DNA from: Sialis fuliginosa
Taxonomy: Eukaryota > Arthropoda > Insecta > Megaloptera > Sialidae
Direction: 5' to 3'
Length of the DNA: 64,000 nucleotides
NCBI GenBank assembly: GCA_961205875.1
Contig: OY540812.1
Span: 20,026,001-20,090,000, forward strand
Shown: positions 36,927 to 49,627 of the stretch, one piece after another
How positions within the stretch are numbered: position 1 is the first letter of the stretch
Layout of the letters: every line of letters begins with the position of its first letter
Translations under genes and position numbers: made by a program
Notes under the pieces: generated by a model
What the model saw: the letters and a program-made list of their open reading frames with translations, nothing else
Told to the model about the DNA's origin: nothing
Databases searched by the model: none

Positions 36927-37597
36927 CAGTAGTTCTTAACCGGTGTTTCGCGAACATGTTACAAGTGCTCCGCGAAATAATAAAAACAATTCACAAACAA
37001 CGATTTTCATCGCTAGCACTTACAATTCAATTGAGGAGCTGTGTTTAATCTTATTTCAGTCGTTTCACAGAACAATAAATGATTATAAATACAGAAAGTT
37101 ACGATTGGATTCGAAATCCATTTGCTGCAATTAATACCTATGCCGAATTACGAATTTTTGTTTTATGAAGAACAGTTTGTTGATGGAGCTGGTACGCAAG
37201 CCGAGACCCAATTCTTTCCATAAAAGCAGCCAGTTTTGCTACAGTTTTCAACATCATATTTGTGTGAACTGAGCTTTTCAACATTTAAGAACATCAAAAC
37301 TAAAAAATGTGTAAGACTTGAGAATATTGATAAAGAAATAAAGGTAGCATTATCACATATTAGGCCTGATATTTTTATGTAAATTCTGCAAAACCCGATA
37401 AGCTCAAGTATCACATTAAATTTGATTTAAAATTTTTTACAATAGTTACTTTTTTACGAATTATGTTAATTAGGCTTTTATGAATGTATATTTTTTATAT
37501 TTGACTGGAAATTAATGCGTTAACTGTAATTTTTAATAAAAAAAACGTAATTTATTTACAATCAAAAATGTGACTTCGAAAAGGTTAAGAACCACTG
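36927..37597 (+). mobile_element. hAT element (671 bp) with decayed transposase
   Basis: Left end CAGTAGTTCTTAACCGGTGT, right end (inward) CAGTGGTTCTTAACCTTTTC; both carry a CGCGAA / TTCGAAG block just inside. Flanked by GTCTAGAG (36919-36926) and GTCAAGAG (37598-37605), 7 of 8 matching. It encloses the 3' end of a hAT transposase gene (separate entry), so it is an internally deleted derivative of an autonomous element. Confidence 0.88.
37100..37382 (+). pseudogene. hAT (ZBED/SCAND3-like) transposase C-terminus, broken
   Basis: A first fragment reads YDWIRNPFAA.. (from 37100) and matches the WIxNPF motif upstream of the hAT dimerisation domain. After a frame change the second fragment (37164-37382) reads YEEQFVDG.., hits an in-frame TAA at 37221, then continues through FSTSYLCELSFSTFKNIKTK, ..RLENIDKEIKVALSHIRPDI and a terminal TAA at 37380. 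The YLCE-(L/V)-SFS-x(5)-KTK-x(3)-RL...LS-x-IxP pattern is the hAT C-terminal dimerisation motif of the ZBED5/SCAND3-like group. One frameshift and one stop show it is dead. The 5' two thirds, including the catalytic residues, are missing. Confidence 0.8.
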
Positions 37598-40278
37598 GTC
37601 AAGAGATTATCAAAAGTAATAGACAGTTTAAAAATTGTTTCTAAATCAATGTCGTATTGATTCGTTAATTACAGCCAGACGTGGCAATGTCGACTAATTA
37701 AAATACTAGTTATATTTTATATTTATAAATGTTTAGAAATTATTGGTCATTTAATGGTATACTATGAGCACGTGTTGCAAATTACTGTTGATTCTATGAA
37801 ATGATTTTAAATAGAATAAAGTTTAAATGAGGAAAGTTATATGATATTTAACAAGCGTTGTGTAGTCTGTCATTTGCGGCCGAAAATTTATTTGACAAAA
37901 ACATTATTCAAATATACTCGTAGACCTAAATTAATATTTAGATTGAGTTTTTGTTAGCTCTATTCAAAAACTTATTACTTAAACTTTAAAATCGGTTTGA
38001 ACTTTTCAAATTATAGCTATATATTTCCAAAATATTAAAAGGTTTTATAATTAATTTCCTGTTACTAATTTGCTAAATTATATTAGGTTTAATATACCAT
38101 AACATCCTTAATATAAAGGAAGATGAATAAAGTCAATTTTAGTTCTGACATTGATCTATTTTTGTGTTCACATTTCTACCGCATTTATTTTTGTTTTTAC
38201 CTTAAATGGCTTATAAATACCTACAGCTCGAGAATTAGTTTAGTTACTTGTTAACGCATTCGCGTAGCTGGGGTGTTAGGCACTCATTGTTTTCACTATT
38301 ATTAAAATTAATTGTCATAATAAATTTAAATAATCGTCATAATGAATATATTATATTATTTACATTAACTAGGGACTTTGCCATTGGTCGCTTCGTGCCC
38401 TCACCCCTAATCGCACCATATTTAGATACTTAAATTTACTCGCCTTCAGCGACCCTCGTATGTATAGGGTGATTTTATACAATTTAATTGGAAAATAAAA
38501 ATTCTAAATTTTTTTCATACGGTCCTGACCTAATTATTATTTTCGTATATTTCTGAAATTTTTTAGTTTTTCAAAAATTTCAATTAATAAAATCCACTTA
38601 CATTGACAGCTGTCAGTTGACAGTGTCCGTTGTAAACCGCGCTCATTTCAGACGTCAAAACATAAAAACAAAATACTATTGAATTTCGAAACTCATTCGA
38701 AGCTCTGTTCATGCGTTATATGACACACACATACACTCAAATTAGAAATTTCCTATAAATGGAATTAATATTCGCCTCAATTATTTTACCACGAGAAATA
38801 CACTAATTAAAACTGAAAACAAAAAAACTGAGTGCCGGTTATGCTTAAATCGTCGATGCAGTGAAAACGATGTATGATAGAGCAAAAATGAACAAAATCA
38901 ATTTTACAGATAAGAAAATTTCCTATAAGAATGGTACTCCGGTTTATATCTAAAACTAATAGTTTAGGAGTGAGAGTCGTTCAAAACACGAGACTAAAAT
39001 GTAGTTTTTTTGAAAATGTCGCAATTTGCCTCGGTTTTCTATAAAATCTATAATCGGTTTTCAACAGTTAATAAATATTTCCAAAAAATTCAGCTATTAC
39101 TGTTTATATTGAATGAATCAATTTTTTTTACTGCTAATAAATATTTTATTTTATTATTAAATCATGATAATTATTATTACTTAGTGATTAGCATTTCACC
39201 CCCTGAAAAATTAATATTTTTTTGTGATTTTGAAAGTCGTATGTGCTTAAAACTCACAGGAAAAATGTGGCAACTAATAAAAATTGAAAATTGATTTTAA
39301 TAATGTTTCAAATAATTTATGTAGTTTCTTTATCTAAAAGATATTAAATCATTTTTAACATATAAGTATTGTAATTTGTAATGTATAATAAGAATTTGAT
39401 TATGAATAAGTCATAAAAAGAAAAATGCAAAATATAAAAATGGTTCATTAACATTTGTACATCAAATTTTCGTGACCGGAGATATCTAATTTAAAGAAGC
39501 GAAAGAAAAGTGTATTGCCTATTACAGTTTTCTTTAAGCTTTCTTTACGCTTTTGAATTTTCTGTATCAAATGTCAAATTGCTTTTAAAGCAAGATCACG
39601 AGTTCTTCTGTCTTTTATTGTTTTTGTTACACAAGTTTAGAATTTTTTAAACAAAATTCAATCAGTTAATAAAGAAGTTAGTTCATTGAATAATTAGACA
39701 ATGCTTTTCGAGACAGAACCGGATTCAAGTTAGATAAAATGCTTCTAAAATATCTATAATATTATTTTATTTAATTTTTCAAGTACTTAACTTCTAAACA
39801 TACTACGACAAAATGTACACATTATAAGTTATTTTTTATAACATTATTATTTTATATAAAAAAACAATGTTTAAGAAGAAAACGACGAGGTTTTAATTAT
39901 TGTGAAATAAATCGAAGGGATCGAGTTTTAGAGAAAAATGTTAATTGTAAAATTTTTAGGGTTTAAAAAAACTTTATTTTTTAAAAACAAAATCCTATAA
40001 TTTTTATTACGTTACTTATATGTATATATCTACGAAAAAAGTAACGTTGTTAGAAATAATTTTTTAGCCTATTTCTATTTTTCAACATATTTAATAAAAT
40101 TATTGGAGAATTTTGGATTTTCATATTTTTTTCTACAAATTTAGTTTTTGCATAAAATTTGTTAATTAAATTATAAGAACAAAATTATAAATTTTTTATT
40201 CTGCATTTTTTATATATTTTTGTATATCAAATATAAATAATACGAACCTGAATTAATAAAAAAAAATATTAAGTTTTT

Positions 40279-41009
40279 GCTTCTTCGCAATATCGAAGAT
40301 ATGAGAAGCTATGTGATCGTTTCAGATTGAGACAAAAAAAATGTTCTCCGATTTCAAAATTTTAAATTGATTTATCCGTTTCACGTCAACGCAAACACTG
40401 TGTGTCCGTCCGTCCGTCTGTCCCATGAATCCTTGTCACAAGCATAACTCATAAACCACTGAACCGATATTATTGAAACTTGGTCGGATGGTTGGGTCTG
40501 GCTTCAGGACGGTCCCATTTCAATATCATTAAAATCGTATGTAAGAGGAAGGGGTGACACCCCAAAATATTTATTTTTTCAAGATATCTCAAGAACGATA
40601 CATGTTACGTGAAAATTTTATAGAATATTTTTTGTAGAGCATTAAATTTCCTATAATAAGGGTCTACAACGTTTGCTGTAAAATATTTCCTTACAAAGAT
40701 TTATCTCAATTTATTTTAAAAATTCGTGTTTTGTTTTTCTAAATTGATATTGCTAAATGTAATTTTGACATTTGCATAAATTTAGATTTAGATTGAAATT
40801 TCCAAAAAATTAAAAATATATGAAAAAATATTCAGGTGCGTTTTAAGAAAAATTTCGAACTAATATTTTTTAGTAAAATTGTATAAAAATTTAATGGTTA
40901 ACCAATTCCAGGCAATTTATATAAACACTATGGGTTTTAATTTAAATTGTTGAATAATTAACTTTGGTGAATTTAGCACGAGGAAGCACTGTGAATTTAC
41001 TTGGCAGAT
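40279..41009 (-). repeat. Four-copy repeat, copy 3, inverted, most complete
   Basis: In this orientation it starts CTTCTTCGCAATATCGAAGA T and ends TAGCACGAGGAAGCACTGTG AATTTACTTGGCAG. It contains a CCGTCCGTCCGTCTGTCC tract, CCACTGAACCGATATTATTG AAACTTGGTC, and GGGGTGACACCCCAAAATAT. About 730 bp; no coding frame. The conserved ACCGATxTTxxTGAAACTTGG motif recurs in many lepidopteran repeats. Confidence 0.75.
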
Positions 41010-41539
41010 GTTTTTTTTCTCTCGCGACCTTTTGTTATAAACATTTTTTTTAATGTCTACATAATGCAAGTATGTAATTCATAAAAGTTATAATGGAAAA
41101 ACTGAATTGAGTAGCTGCATGTTAATTTCCCTCTGAAGCCAATTCTGGGAAGAACGAAAAAGACAATTGAATTTGTATGATTGAAAAGTTTATTATAAGT
41201 TGATCAACGATCATTCAGGTATATTTTCTTATTGTTTTATTTCCGTTTTAAGGAACAAAAGAAAACCCGTATAATCGTTATGGAAATTGTATTATTAAAA
41301 ACTGAATCAGTTAAAATAAAAGTGACTGCGAATATCGCGAATAAAAACGCTGCAATCAATAATTGAATTAAGTGTTAAATTTACAAATACATACTATTAA
41401 ACGGCTTAATGATCTGTGTGAATATTATGAAAATATGTTTTAATTTTTTTAAACATTAATATTATTTTATTTATTATATTTATGTATACAGTATTTAAAT
41501 AAAAGGAATTAATAATAAATTATATTTTTCAAAGCAAAT

Positions 41540-42082
41540 AAGGTACTGGCACTGGTCTTGGATATGTAATGTCTATTTTTTAATTAAATAAACTGAATTA
41601 GAAATATTTGTTGATATTTGATTATAACCATTTCTGAATATTAATCTATTTATATATTTACATTTAACTGTCTTACAGTTGGTGACAATCAGCCAATAGG
41701 TGTCAAAATGGTGGACATTTAAACTAATTATTAGTATAATTTATTTATTAATTATTATATTAACATAGCCATTTTTTTACATTGTTTCAAATTTGACGAT
41801 ACTTTATTTTATATCTTTTGTCTCGTAGTACTTATCATTTTGTAATCATTAGCAAGTGTTCATTTCTTTATCCAGTACTGAAGAAAAAACATAAACAAAA
41901 TAAAAGGCTATAATTTAAAGAAACAAACTATATTTGCGGACCTTGGTAATTAAATTGATTAAATCAAGGGTTACTTGTTTTATTAGTAACATGAGTTCAT
42001 GAGAATTACAAAAAAGAAGCCCGCCAATCATAAAAGCAGTAAACCTTGCTCTTCTAGCGGCCATAAGTGGTGCCAGTGCCTT
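41540..42082. mobile_element. AAGGTACTGGCAC-ended TIR element
   Basis: Left AAGGTACTGGCACTGG, right (inward) AAGGCACTGGCACCACTTAT, giving a ~17-bp inverted terminus. Its left 150 bp match the fragment at 30314-30455. The interior has CAATCAGCCAATAGGTGTC AAAATGG and AT-rich filler. It is non-autonomous and its target duplication is not certain. Confidence 0.6.
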
Positions 42083-42738
42083 ATTTATTTATTTATTATT
42101 ATAATTTTATTTAATACCTTTATCGATGTAATTATTTCAGATCTAAATTCAAAACCAAGACTACTTTAGTACCAAAATTAGCAAATCGACAAAATTAGAC
42201 TTACTGTTTGTTACATCGACAATTGAGTAACTATTTATCAATTCTTATTTACATTTGTGTACAACATACACATTCTTTGTACATGTCAGTCGAGTCGAGC
42301 TAATTTACAGTTGATATTGTACATATTATAAATGCTTGTATGTGCATTGTGCATACATTTGACTCTTCCTGAACCAGTGATAATGCCATGGTTGTATCTG
42401 ATTTATGACCACCATAAAAGTCATTAGGCAAAGTGCATTCATTGTCTGTAATTGCATTTATGTTGAAGTTCTTTAAACTCTGAACCCTCGACCTCTCATT
42501 TGACATTTATTTTATAACTTTTATATTATTTGTATTAGATTGTTATTAAGACCTTTACCTAAACATATAGTGTCCATTAAAATATTACCTGTAGTCTAAC
42601 CCTGGTCCAGTTATAAAGTTCTTAATTTGTAGTTAATGTATTTATTATGTATGCCAAAATGTATTTACATTAACATATTTTTAAAGGTATAAAATAGTAA
42701 CAAACTCTATACATTTTTAAATACCAACTAAATAGTCA

Positions 42739-44051
42739 TCGGTCCCGGCTTTAAATTTTGAAATAAAAAATACTCCTCTGAAACTTCGTGAGTGGATTCA
42801 TTTTGGCGTAACCTACAACTTTTTTATCTTCGAAAATTCTGAGAATTGGGGCGTTTTTGATGTGGTATGCGTCAAACATGTTTAGGGCGTAGGTCAGGGA
42901 AAAAGACCCTTGATTTTTGTAGGCCAGTATAACCATAACATTTTATTATTATTTATCTAGCAATTGTGCAAAAATTAGTGTCTCTAAATGCCCCAATATT
43001 TTTGTAGGTCAATATATTTCCCGATGTTTGCATTATAAAATCTTGTAATTCAAGTAAAAAAGAAAGGGTTATTCGTAAATTTCCTATAAATTCCTTACGA
43101 TAAAAAAGTTGTAGATTACGCCAAAATGAATCCACTCACGAAGTTTCAGAGGAGTTTTTTTACTTTCTTATACCATTTACATATATGAAATATACATGTG
43201 TATAGTATAAGTAAGTATATATAGTGAAACCGATTTTTTTCGAAATCCAGGTTTTGATGGAATTATTCATTTTGACCTTCCCTGAATCCATTCTGACTAT
43301 TTTAGCCATGATGTCTGTGTGTCTGTCTGTCTATAAGTGCTGTAACTCAAATACGACAAATAGTAGAAGGGTGAAATTTTATATTTAAGATTAATTTTTG
43401 TCTGGGAAGAAAAATGGTCAAGTTAAAAATTGTAGGTAATATCATTATCTATAATTTATGTTGTATTCATTTTTTCGTAAATACGTATTTTTGAATATTT
43501 TTATTTTTTATTATAATTCAAATAGTTCATAACAAAGGAGAAATGAATATCTAGCATGAGTGTCATGGAACTTTCTTATACGTATTACAGAGATTGAGCA
43601 GTGTGTGTGTTTGCCATAGGTACCATGGGAATTTCTTATACGTAATACTGAGAGTGAACAGTGTAGGTGAATCTAAATAATTACATAAAAAAATTCTTTC
43701 TGGCTAAATCATAAATGTTGGAAAAAAATGTATGGGGAATAAATTATAGATAATAACATACTCGACATTTTTTATGCAAAACATTTTTTTCTTATTTTAA
43801 AAATAATTCGAAAATTCAATTTACAAGAATAAACATCCGTTTTCAGTTATTACGTTAAAAAAATCACTTGTTGTATAATGGAGAGAATAATATTACCTAT
43901 ATTATTCATTTTATTCTATCTTGTTAGTTTGTCAGAAATGTTTTAATAAAATAAGAATTACGTATACTATTCACTGTTAGGATTACGTATATGAAAGTCC
44001 CGTGGTTCTCAAGGCAGATATTTTATTTCAAAAATTTAAAACCGGGACCGA
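42739..44051. mobile_element. TCGGTCCCGG-ended element (1.3 kb) enclosing a fold-back
   Basis: Left TCGGTCCCGGCTTTAAATTT TGAAAT and right (inward) TCGGTCCCGGTTTTAAATTT TTGAAAT are a ~30-bp inverted repeat. Inside, near the left end, arms of about 58 bp (42772-42832 and 43098-43157, beginning ACTCCTCTGAAACTTCGTGA) form a second inverted repeat. The rest includes TACTTTCTTATAC and TGATGTCTGTGTGTCTGTC, a module shared with 50526-50935 and with the sequence around 51900-52250. No transposase. Confidence 0.65.
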
Positions 44052-44904
44052 GTACTAAAAACAAATATTAATTTAAAAAAAATAGGTCTGTGATTCATTT
44101 AAAAAAATACATTAAATAACTTCGTGGGACTTAAGATGTAGAGGTTGAATGAGGTTAGAATATATGTTTCTACTTTTTATGAAGTAAATAATTTTATGAA
44201 GTTAATAATAATATATAAGTAATTTAATTAGGTATCTACCTACCTACTATGTAAAATTATGCATTGAACCAAATAATGTTTTTCACATTTAAAGATAACT
44301 GAATTGTACTGTATTGTACAATTTTCCCTTTTGATAAATTCATTAAACAATTCTACTCGACCTGTTTTACATCCTACATCTTAACAATGATTTATTGCAA
44401 TTAAAACACGAATACACTAATGATGTCTAAATATATCTCACCTATATCAAATAAATGTAAGACCTTATTCATTATTGTATATTTGAATATGAATATTCAA
44501 ATTATTTTTGAACTCGAAATATGTATACCAGCAGAATCACGTTTGTCTAATAACATATTGAATAAAATAATATATATTTACCTAATCCTAGACAAACCTG
44601 CCTTACTGTATGTCGAATCCTGCCTTGGCAGGTACAGAGGCAATCTTCATTCTGTATTTGTGTCCTCATTTTTATACAATATGTTGTACGTGTAGATGTT
44701 CCTCACACATCAGAAAGAAGAATCAACATTTAACGAAAATTATATGACTGATTTTATAAAGAAATGCCAAGATATATAAATAATAATTGAGTACCAACTT
44801 AATCTTTATCGTAACTCTATATGAGATAAGTCTGAGATAACATCATAAAAACTCGTTTATGAATTATGTCCAGCCAATGTATTTTTTCGCTTATTTATAA
44901 AAAA

Positions 44905-45552
44905 CATCTGCACAGTGCTTCCTCGTGCTATATTCATCAAAGGTAGTTAATTATTGTACAATTTAACTATCTGCCATTAGTTAACTATTTAATTTTCATA
45001 CAATTTTATTAAAAAATATTAATTCGACATTTCTCTTAATACACGCCTCATTATTTTTTCGTATATTTTTAATTTTTTGACAATTTTAATCTAAATCTAA
45101 ATTTTTCTGCTATGCAAAGACCAAAATGACATGTATAGCGGAAAAATAACGATTTTTTAAAACAAATTGAGATAAATCTTTGTACCTAATGGTATATTTT
45201 ACAACAATTATAGAAAATTGAATGCTCTACAAAAAAGATTCTATACAATTTTCTTGAGATATTTTCAAAAAATAAATATTTTGGATTGTCACACCTTCCC
45301 CTTACACACGATTTTAATAATTTTGAAATATGTTCGTCCTCAAGATAGACCCAATAAACCAACCAAGTTTCATTAATATCGGTTCATAAGTTATGCGTGT
45401 GACAAGTATTCAGGGAATAGACAGACATACAGACACGCGACGAAAAGTGTTTGTCTTGACATCATCAAGTTAACATTTTGAAATCAGAGAACATTTTTTT
45501 TCATTTCAAAACGATCACAAAGCTTCTCGTATCTTCGATGTGGCGAAGAGGC
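44905..45552 (+). repeat. Four-copy repeat, copy 4
   Basis: Starts CATCTGCACAGTGCTTCCTC GTGC (missing the GCCAAGTAAAT stretch of other copies) and ends AAGCTTCTCGTATCTTCGAT GTGGCGAAG. The middle matches copies 2 and 3, including GATAGACCCAATAAACCAAC and GTGTGACAAGTATTCAGGGA. Internal small deletions make it slightly shorter. Confidence 0.75.
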
Positions 45553-46123
45553 AAAATCATCATTTTAAATCGAGAAATAAAATTTATGAAATAAATATAA
45601 ATAATTTCAATATACATTAAATCGTGCCACGAGCGTGACTACTATGCGTGATCATTCATGCGTCCAGCTCTAATTTGTATGCGCTATTTATTAAATCTTG
45701 TAAATCTACAATGAAATAACATTGAATAAGATCATACCTTATACAAACTGTTTCAATTCAAAATTTAGAAACTGTATTTATGATGTTATTAAATTTCCAC
45801 AAGAATGATAATGGTTCTCTTTTCATTACAAACAACGTACAAATAAATCTAGCGCCCTCACATTTATTCTCTCAAGTGGAAAACGACGGGAACGAGATAA
45901 TGTCAAATAACACCAACCATGTAAACCAAGGCGTAGACAGCTAACTATTTAAATTTTGTATTGCTGTTTAGAATTTGCTTAGGGGCGGTTTACATTTTCA
46001 GAGTGGTGAAATTATTAATTAATATTCGAATAAACAATTTATAGGTAGCTTTAAAATAGTTAACGTGATTGACGGCAGAAAATTATTGTGTTTCAAAAAC
46101 TGGGAGCAATGGAACATTCTTAT

Positions 46124-46260
46124 GGAGTGTTCACACCGAAAAAACAAAACAGCAACATCGTGTCTTTTTGACAAAAGTGCAATATAGCCTATGCATTTTT
46201 TAATACGACGTGTTTTCAAACACCGTGTTGCTGTTTTGTTTTCTTTGGTGTGAACACCGC
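46124..46260. mobile_element. 137-bp palindromic MITE, copy 1
   Basis: GTGTTCACACCGAAAAAACA and AAACAGCAACA on the left are mirrored by TGTTGCTGTTTTGTTTTC and TTTGGTGTGAACACCGC on the right. A spacer carrying TTTTTGACAAAAGTGCAATA and ACGACGTGTTTTCAAACACCG lies between. The copy at 51958-52094 is nearly identical and has the same length, so the insertions are recent. No clear duplication flanks this copy. Confidence 0.8.
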
Positions 46261-46774
46261 ATAATACAGAATATTGAGAGTGGAAAGTATAGAGACCGAC
46301 GTATTTCTTGTTAAGTAACACAAAATTTCTGGTTAACTGATAAAAGATAGAAAAAATTAAATGGGACATATAATATTTCAAGATAATAATATTTTCTGCA
46401 ATTATTATCTAAAACTTTTTTCCCAAATCGCACAATTTCAAAAATAAACAAGCTTTGGGTTGGGGTGAGACCCTTTAGGTCCACACAATCAACTTCTCAA
46501 CATGGTATGATTATAAATACTTGAATACTAATTATTTATTGTTTCCATATAAATAGTTTATGTGAATTTTTTTGATATGTATATAACCAATTTTAATGGA
46601 ATTTGTCAGAATTTATCACTGTTGTATTATGAATATTAGTTTTCTAATATCCTAATGTCAATAATATAACACGTTTTTAGAATACATAAATAATTTGATA
46701 GTTAGAATTAAATTGTATTTGTTTCCAAGGCCACATGAATTGTAGACTTATTTATTAGTATTTAAAATTCAAAT

Positions 46775-46990
46775 TTTGAGGGTGGTTTTCACCTTTCACC
46801 CATTCAATGGCTGTTTAGGCACGTTTAACAAAAAAAAGTTTCAAGTAAATCCGACCAAAAAAAACTTTTCAACCCTTTTTACTCCCGTAGGGGTTGAATT
46901 TCAAAAAATCCTTTCTTTCAGATCATATTTACGTCAAGACGCTTCGATTGGCACCCCAACGAAGTCGATAGCATTTTTTATTTGCGAGAT
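46775..46990 (+). repeat. Lepidopteran interspersed repeat fragment (GGTGGTTTTCACC..GTAGGGGTTGAATTT)
   Basis: GAGGGTGGTTTTCACCTTTCACCC and CCCTTTTTACTCCCGTAGGG GTTGAATTT are phrases I recognise from common lepidopteran repeats, possibly a LINE 3' region. The 46776-47003 open frame is carried by this repeat and is not a gene. Ends not resolved. Confidence 0.45.
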
Positions 46991-47015
46991 TTCGTGCACG
47001 TAAAAAATGACACGC

Positions 47016-47049
47016 ACATACGTACGTACGTACATACACACACACACAT
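47016..47049 (+). repeat. (CGTA)n(CA)n compound microsatellite
   Basis: Short run ACGTACGTACGTACATACAC followed by ACACACACACAC. It is a simple sequence repeat with no further signal. Confidence 0.85.
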
Positions 47050-49627
47050 CTTTCTAAAAATAGTGTAAATATACTATAGTGACCTTGAAACATACAAATA
47101 TGTTGAAATTTTTGGTTTTGATTTTCGGACCGCGACTCTTGAGGTTCACACAACCAACTTCTCAGCATGGTATGACTATCAATACTTGAATCCTGATTAT
47201 TTATTGTTTTTTCACTGTTTATTTTTTTAGTAAAAAAGTGTATATTTATACGAGACAAGATAAGATTTATAATTAAAGTGCTAGTTTGGGTTCCGGATTT
47301 TACAATCAACCAAGTTTAAGTCGATCCCGTCTTTTACATGTGACCGAAACCGAGACTTTTCTCGGTCTAGTGTGCATTCTCACTGTATTATCAATTTATC
47401 GATAATTTTAGAACTTTTCGATATTTATTAAGAAAACAATTTAATAAAGCATCGTACCAAAAAATTTAAAAACCAAAAATATTTTAATTAAAATCATAAC
47501 AACGCGGTATACTGAAAAAACACACGCACAAATAATAATTAAAACTAAAATAAAAAGGTGGGTTTTCAGAAAATCACCGAATCATGAAAATGTGGTCAGC
47601 CAAGATTCAAGACAATTGTGTTGAAGCAAAACCACAATGAAAACGTCCGTGTGTTGGCTAAAGGGGAGAGGCGGCGTAGAAAGAAAAAGAGAGAGAGAGC
47701 AAGGAAGGGTGGTAAACTGAAACAGTGGCGGCCTGTGCGTAGGAGTGCATGAATATGTTTAATAATTGTGGATTTTAATAGATGCGATGTCCTTCAATCT
47801 ATTTTTATTTCTTTATATAAATTAATTATTTAAACCATTATAGCATCTTGTTATGACTTTTACATTATTAAATAACCTGTATAAGTAAAAATACATACGT
47901 GTTTCCAGTTGCAATATGCTATTTTCATCAGAAAGATATACACAGGTACATTTTACTAATAGATTTGTAGTTATTTATCAAATGTATTTTTTTAAATTAT
48001 GAGATATCGGTTTATTTTTATTTTTTAGTACCTACGTAAAAATTAAACATCCCCGTGGGTAACTTTGAAAATTGCAAAAAAAAATATTTTTTTTTTATTA
48101 AACCGCGTTTTGGTCACAAAAACAAGTTTAATAACACTGAATTCGAAAAGAAGATAAAATTTCCTTTAATTTTCATACCCTATATAAGTAAAAAAGGATC
48201 ATATTTGACTTAATGGCACTACTTTGAAAATGAACAATTTTTTCGATTTTAAGTGGTCCTTTAATTTTTTTTCGTAAGTGTACATAATATGTACACTTAT
48301 GTATATTATATACATACATACTTATACAAAGATTTGTTTTATTTCAATACTATTCATTAGAAAATAAATCCTTAACGTGGACTTAACGATCCAAATTGAA
48401 ATTGAAATTACATTTCTTCTATAGAACGCATTGGAGTTGGAGTAGGTGCTTTATTATTTTCACATACGTTAATATATATGAATACATAAGCCGTAACGTA
48501 ACTACAAATGATTGAGGTACTGCAATGCACATCGAAGGCTGAATTACGTATACTCATGTAGGAAATTACAAAGGGGCCACAGTTGGTCCAGGCTTGCGTC
48601 AATCAGTGTTAGATGGAACATTTCATGATTTGTTTTTAAATATATCTTTTTTTACAAAAATACCACTTTTATTTATTTTAACGGTCATAACTGGTCGGGT
48701 TATAGAAGTTGAACAAATTCAATAAACGCATTCAAGAAATTAATATGACATAACGTTGATTGAACTAATGTCCTGATACGTAAGTAGAATCCTAGAACTT
48801 GCATCATTGGTATATTTTATTTCCTAACCAAATTAAATTATGTAAATTAGTTAATTTTTTTCTAAACTCTTTATCAAACTAAAAATAAGAATTATTTGAA
48901 GCTTGAACATTGTTTACTCCTTTCACCTACAATAAATTTATGTGAAGTGAATCGAATAAAAAATGAAACTACTTTTTTTCTGAATTAACGCCACTGGCAA
49001 AGTAAGTCGTAAGGATTTATCTTTTCTTCCTTGAACGTATAGTAGTTATCTTGAGCTCGTATCTCTTCAACTGCGTACGCGGCCTTTATGGTCAAGTGTT
49101 GTTATTTGGAATGTATCAGATTTAAAGATGTGTGTTTGTTTGCACAGAAAACTAATGAAACGTTTCAACTAGCTCACTTGGAAAGAACCTTTCACTAAAC
49201 TGTTATTTGACACATACGTGCGGCTACTTATACAGTAATTGATTTGTATTGATATATTGTACCTCAAAAATTGTAGGAAGTTTTTGATTTTAAGTCAATG
49301 TTTCTTTAGTATCACCTCTTTATGAGAGTTGTAATGTTTTTTTCTTTGTATTTATATCGCTATCCTTTTTAATAACTTGGCAGGTAACTATTATTAAATA
49401 AGGGAAATATAATAATAATAAATAAGGTAGACTACGGTTATAATTTAATACAATATAATTTGAAAAAAATGCAAAAGATTCTGCTGTCAACCTTGTTAAA
49501 GAGGTTGGCTATTAAAATAAAAATAGTTCGATCTCAAATTTAAACGGATCATTCACAATTCTGACGAGATTCCTTGCATAAGCTAAGAAGTAGACAACGT
49601 CGCATGACTTCGACGCGTAATACGCGG

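Larger units (their letters stand above)
46479..47208 (+). repeat. Direct repeat pair of ~72 bp (46479-46550, 47137-47208)
   Basis: Both repeats read GGTxCACACAAxCAACTTCTC, then CATGGTATGA, then AATACTTGAATxCTxATTATTTATTGTTT. They lie 658 bp apart in the same orientation. The enclosed segment includes another repeat (46775-46990) and a microsatellite. They could be two copies of one interspersed repeat or a local duplication; TG..CA ends and a primer site for an LTR pair are absent. Confidence 0.6.

Noticed and set aside
42300..42506. ATG-started minus-strand frame (MSNERSRVQSL..) between the two RGK exons
   Set aside because: A protein-like composition, but an in-frame stop lies immediately upstream, there are no splice sites in phase with RGK and I recognise no family. 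Retained only as a remark in the intron entry.
46479..47208. Direct repeats considered as a pair of LTRs
   Set aside because: Only ~72 bp long, without TG..CA ends, primer-binding site, polypurine tract or flanking duplication.
46019..47309. The two longest minus-strand open frames (120 and 126 codons)
   Set aside because: One overlaps the palindromic MITE at 46124-46260 and the other a microsatellite plus interspersed repeats. Neither shows a domain or splice context.
47725..47750. CAGTGGCGGCCTGTGCGTAGG, resembling a hAT end
   Set aside because: No partner terminus found nearby. The adjacent GAGAGAGAG purine tract is simple sequence.
48408..48602. Minus-strand frame starting MTQAWTNCGPF
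   Set aside because: Briefly looked like a receptor or transporter exon, but no consensus splice sites or recognisable domain could be found.
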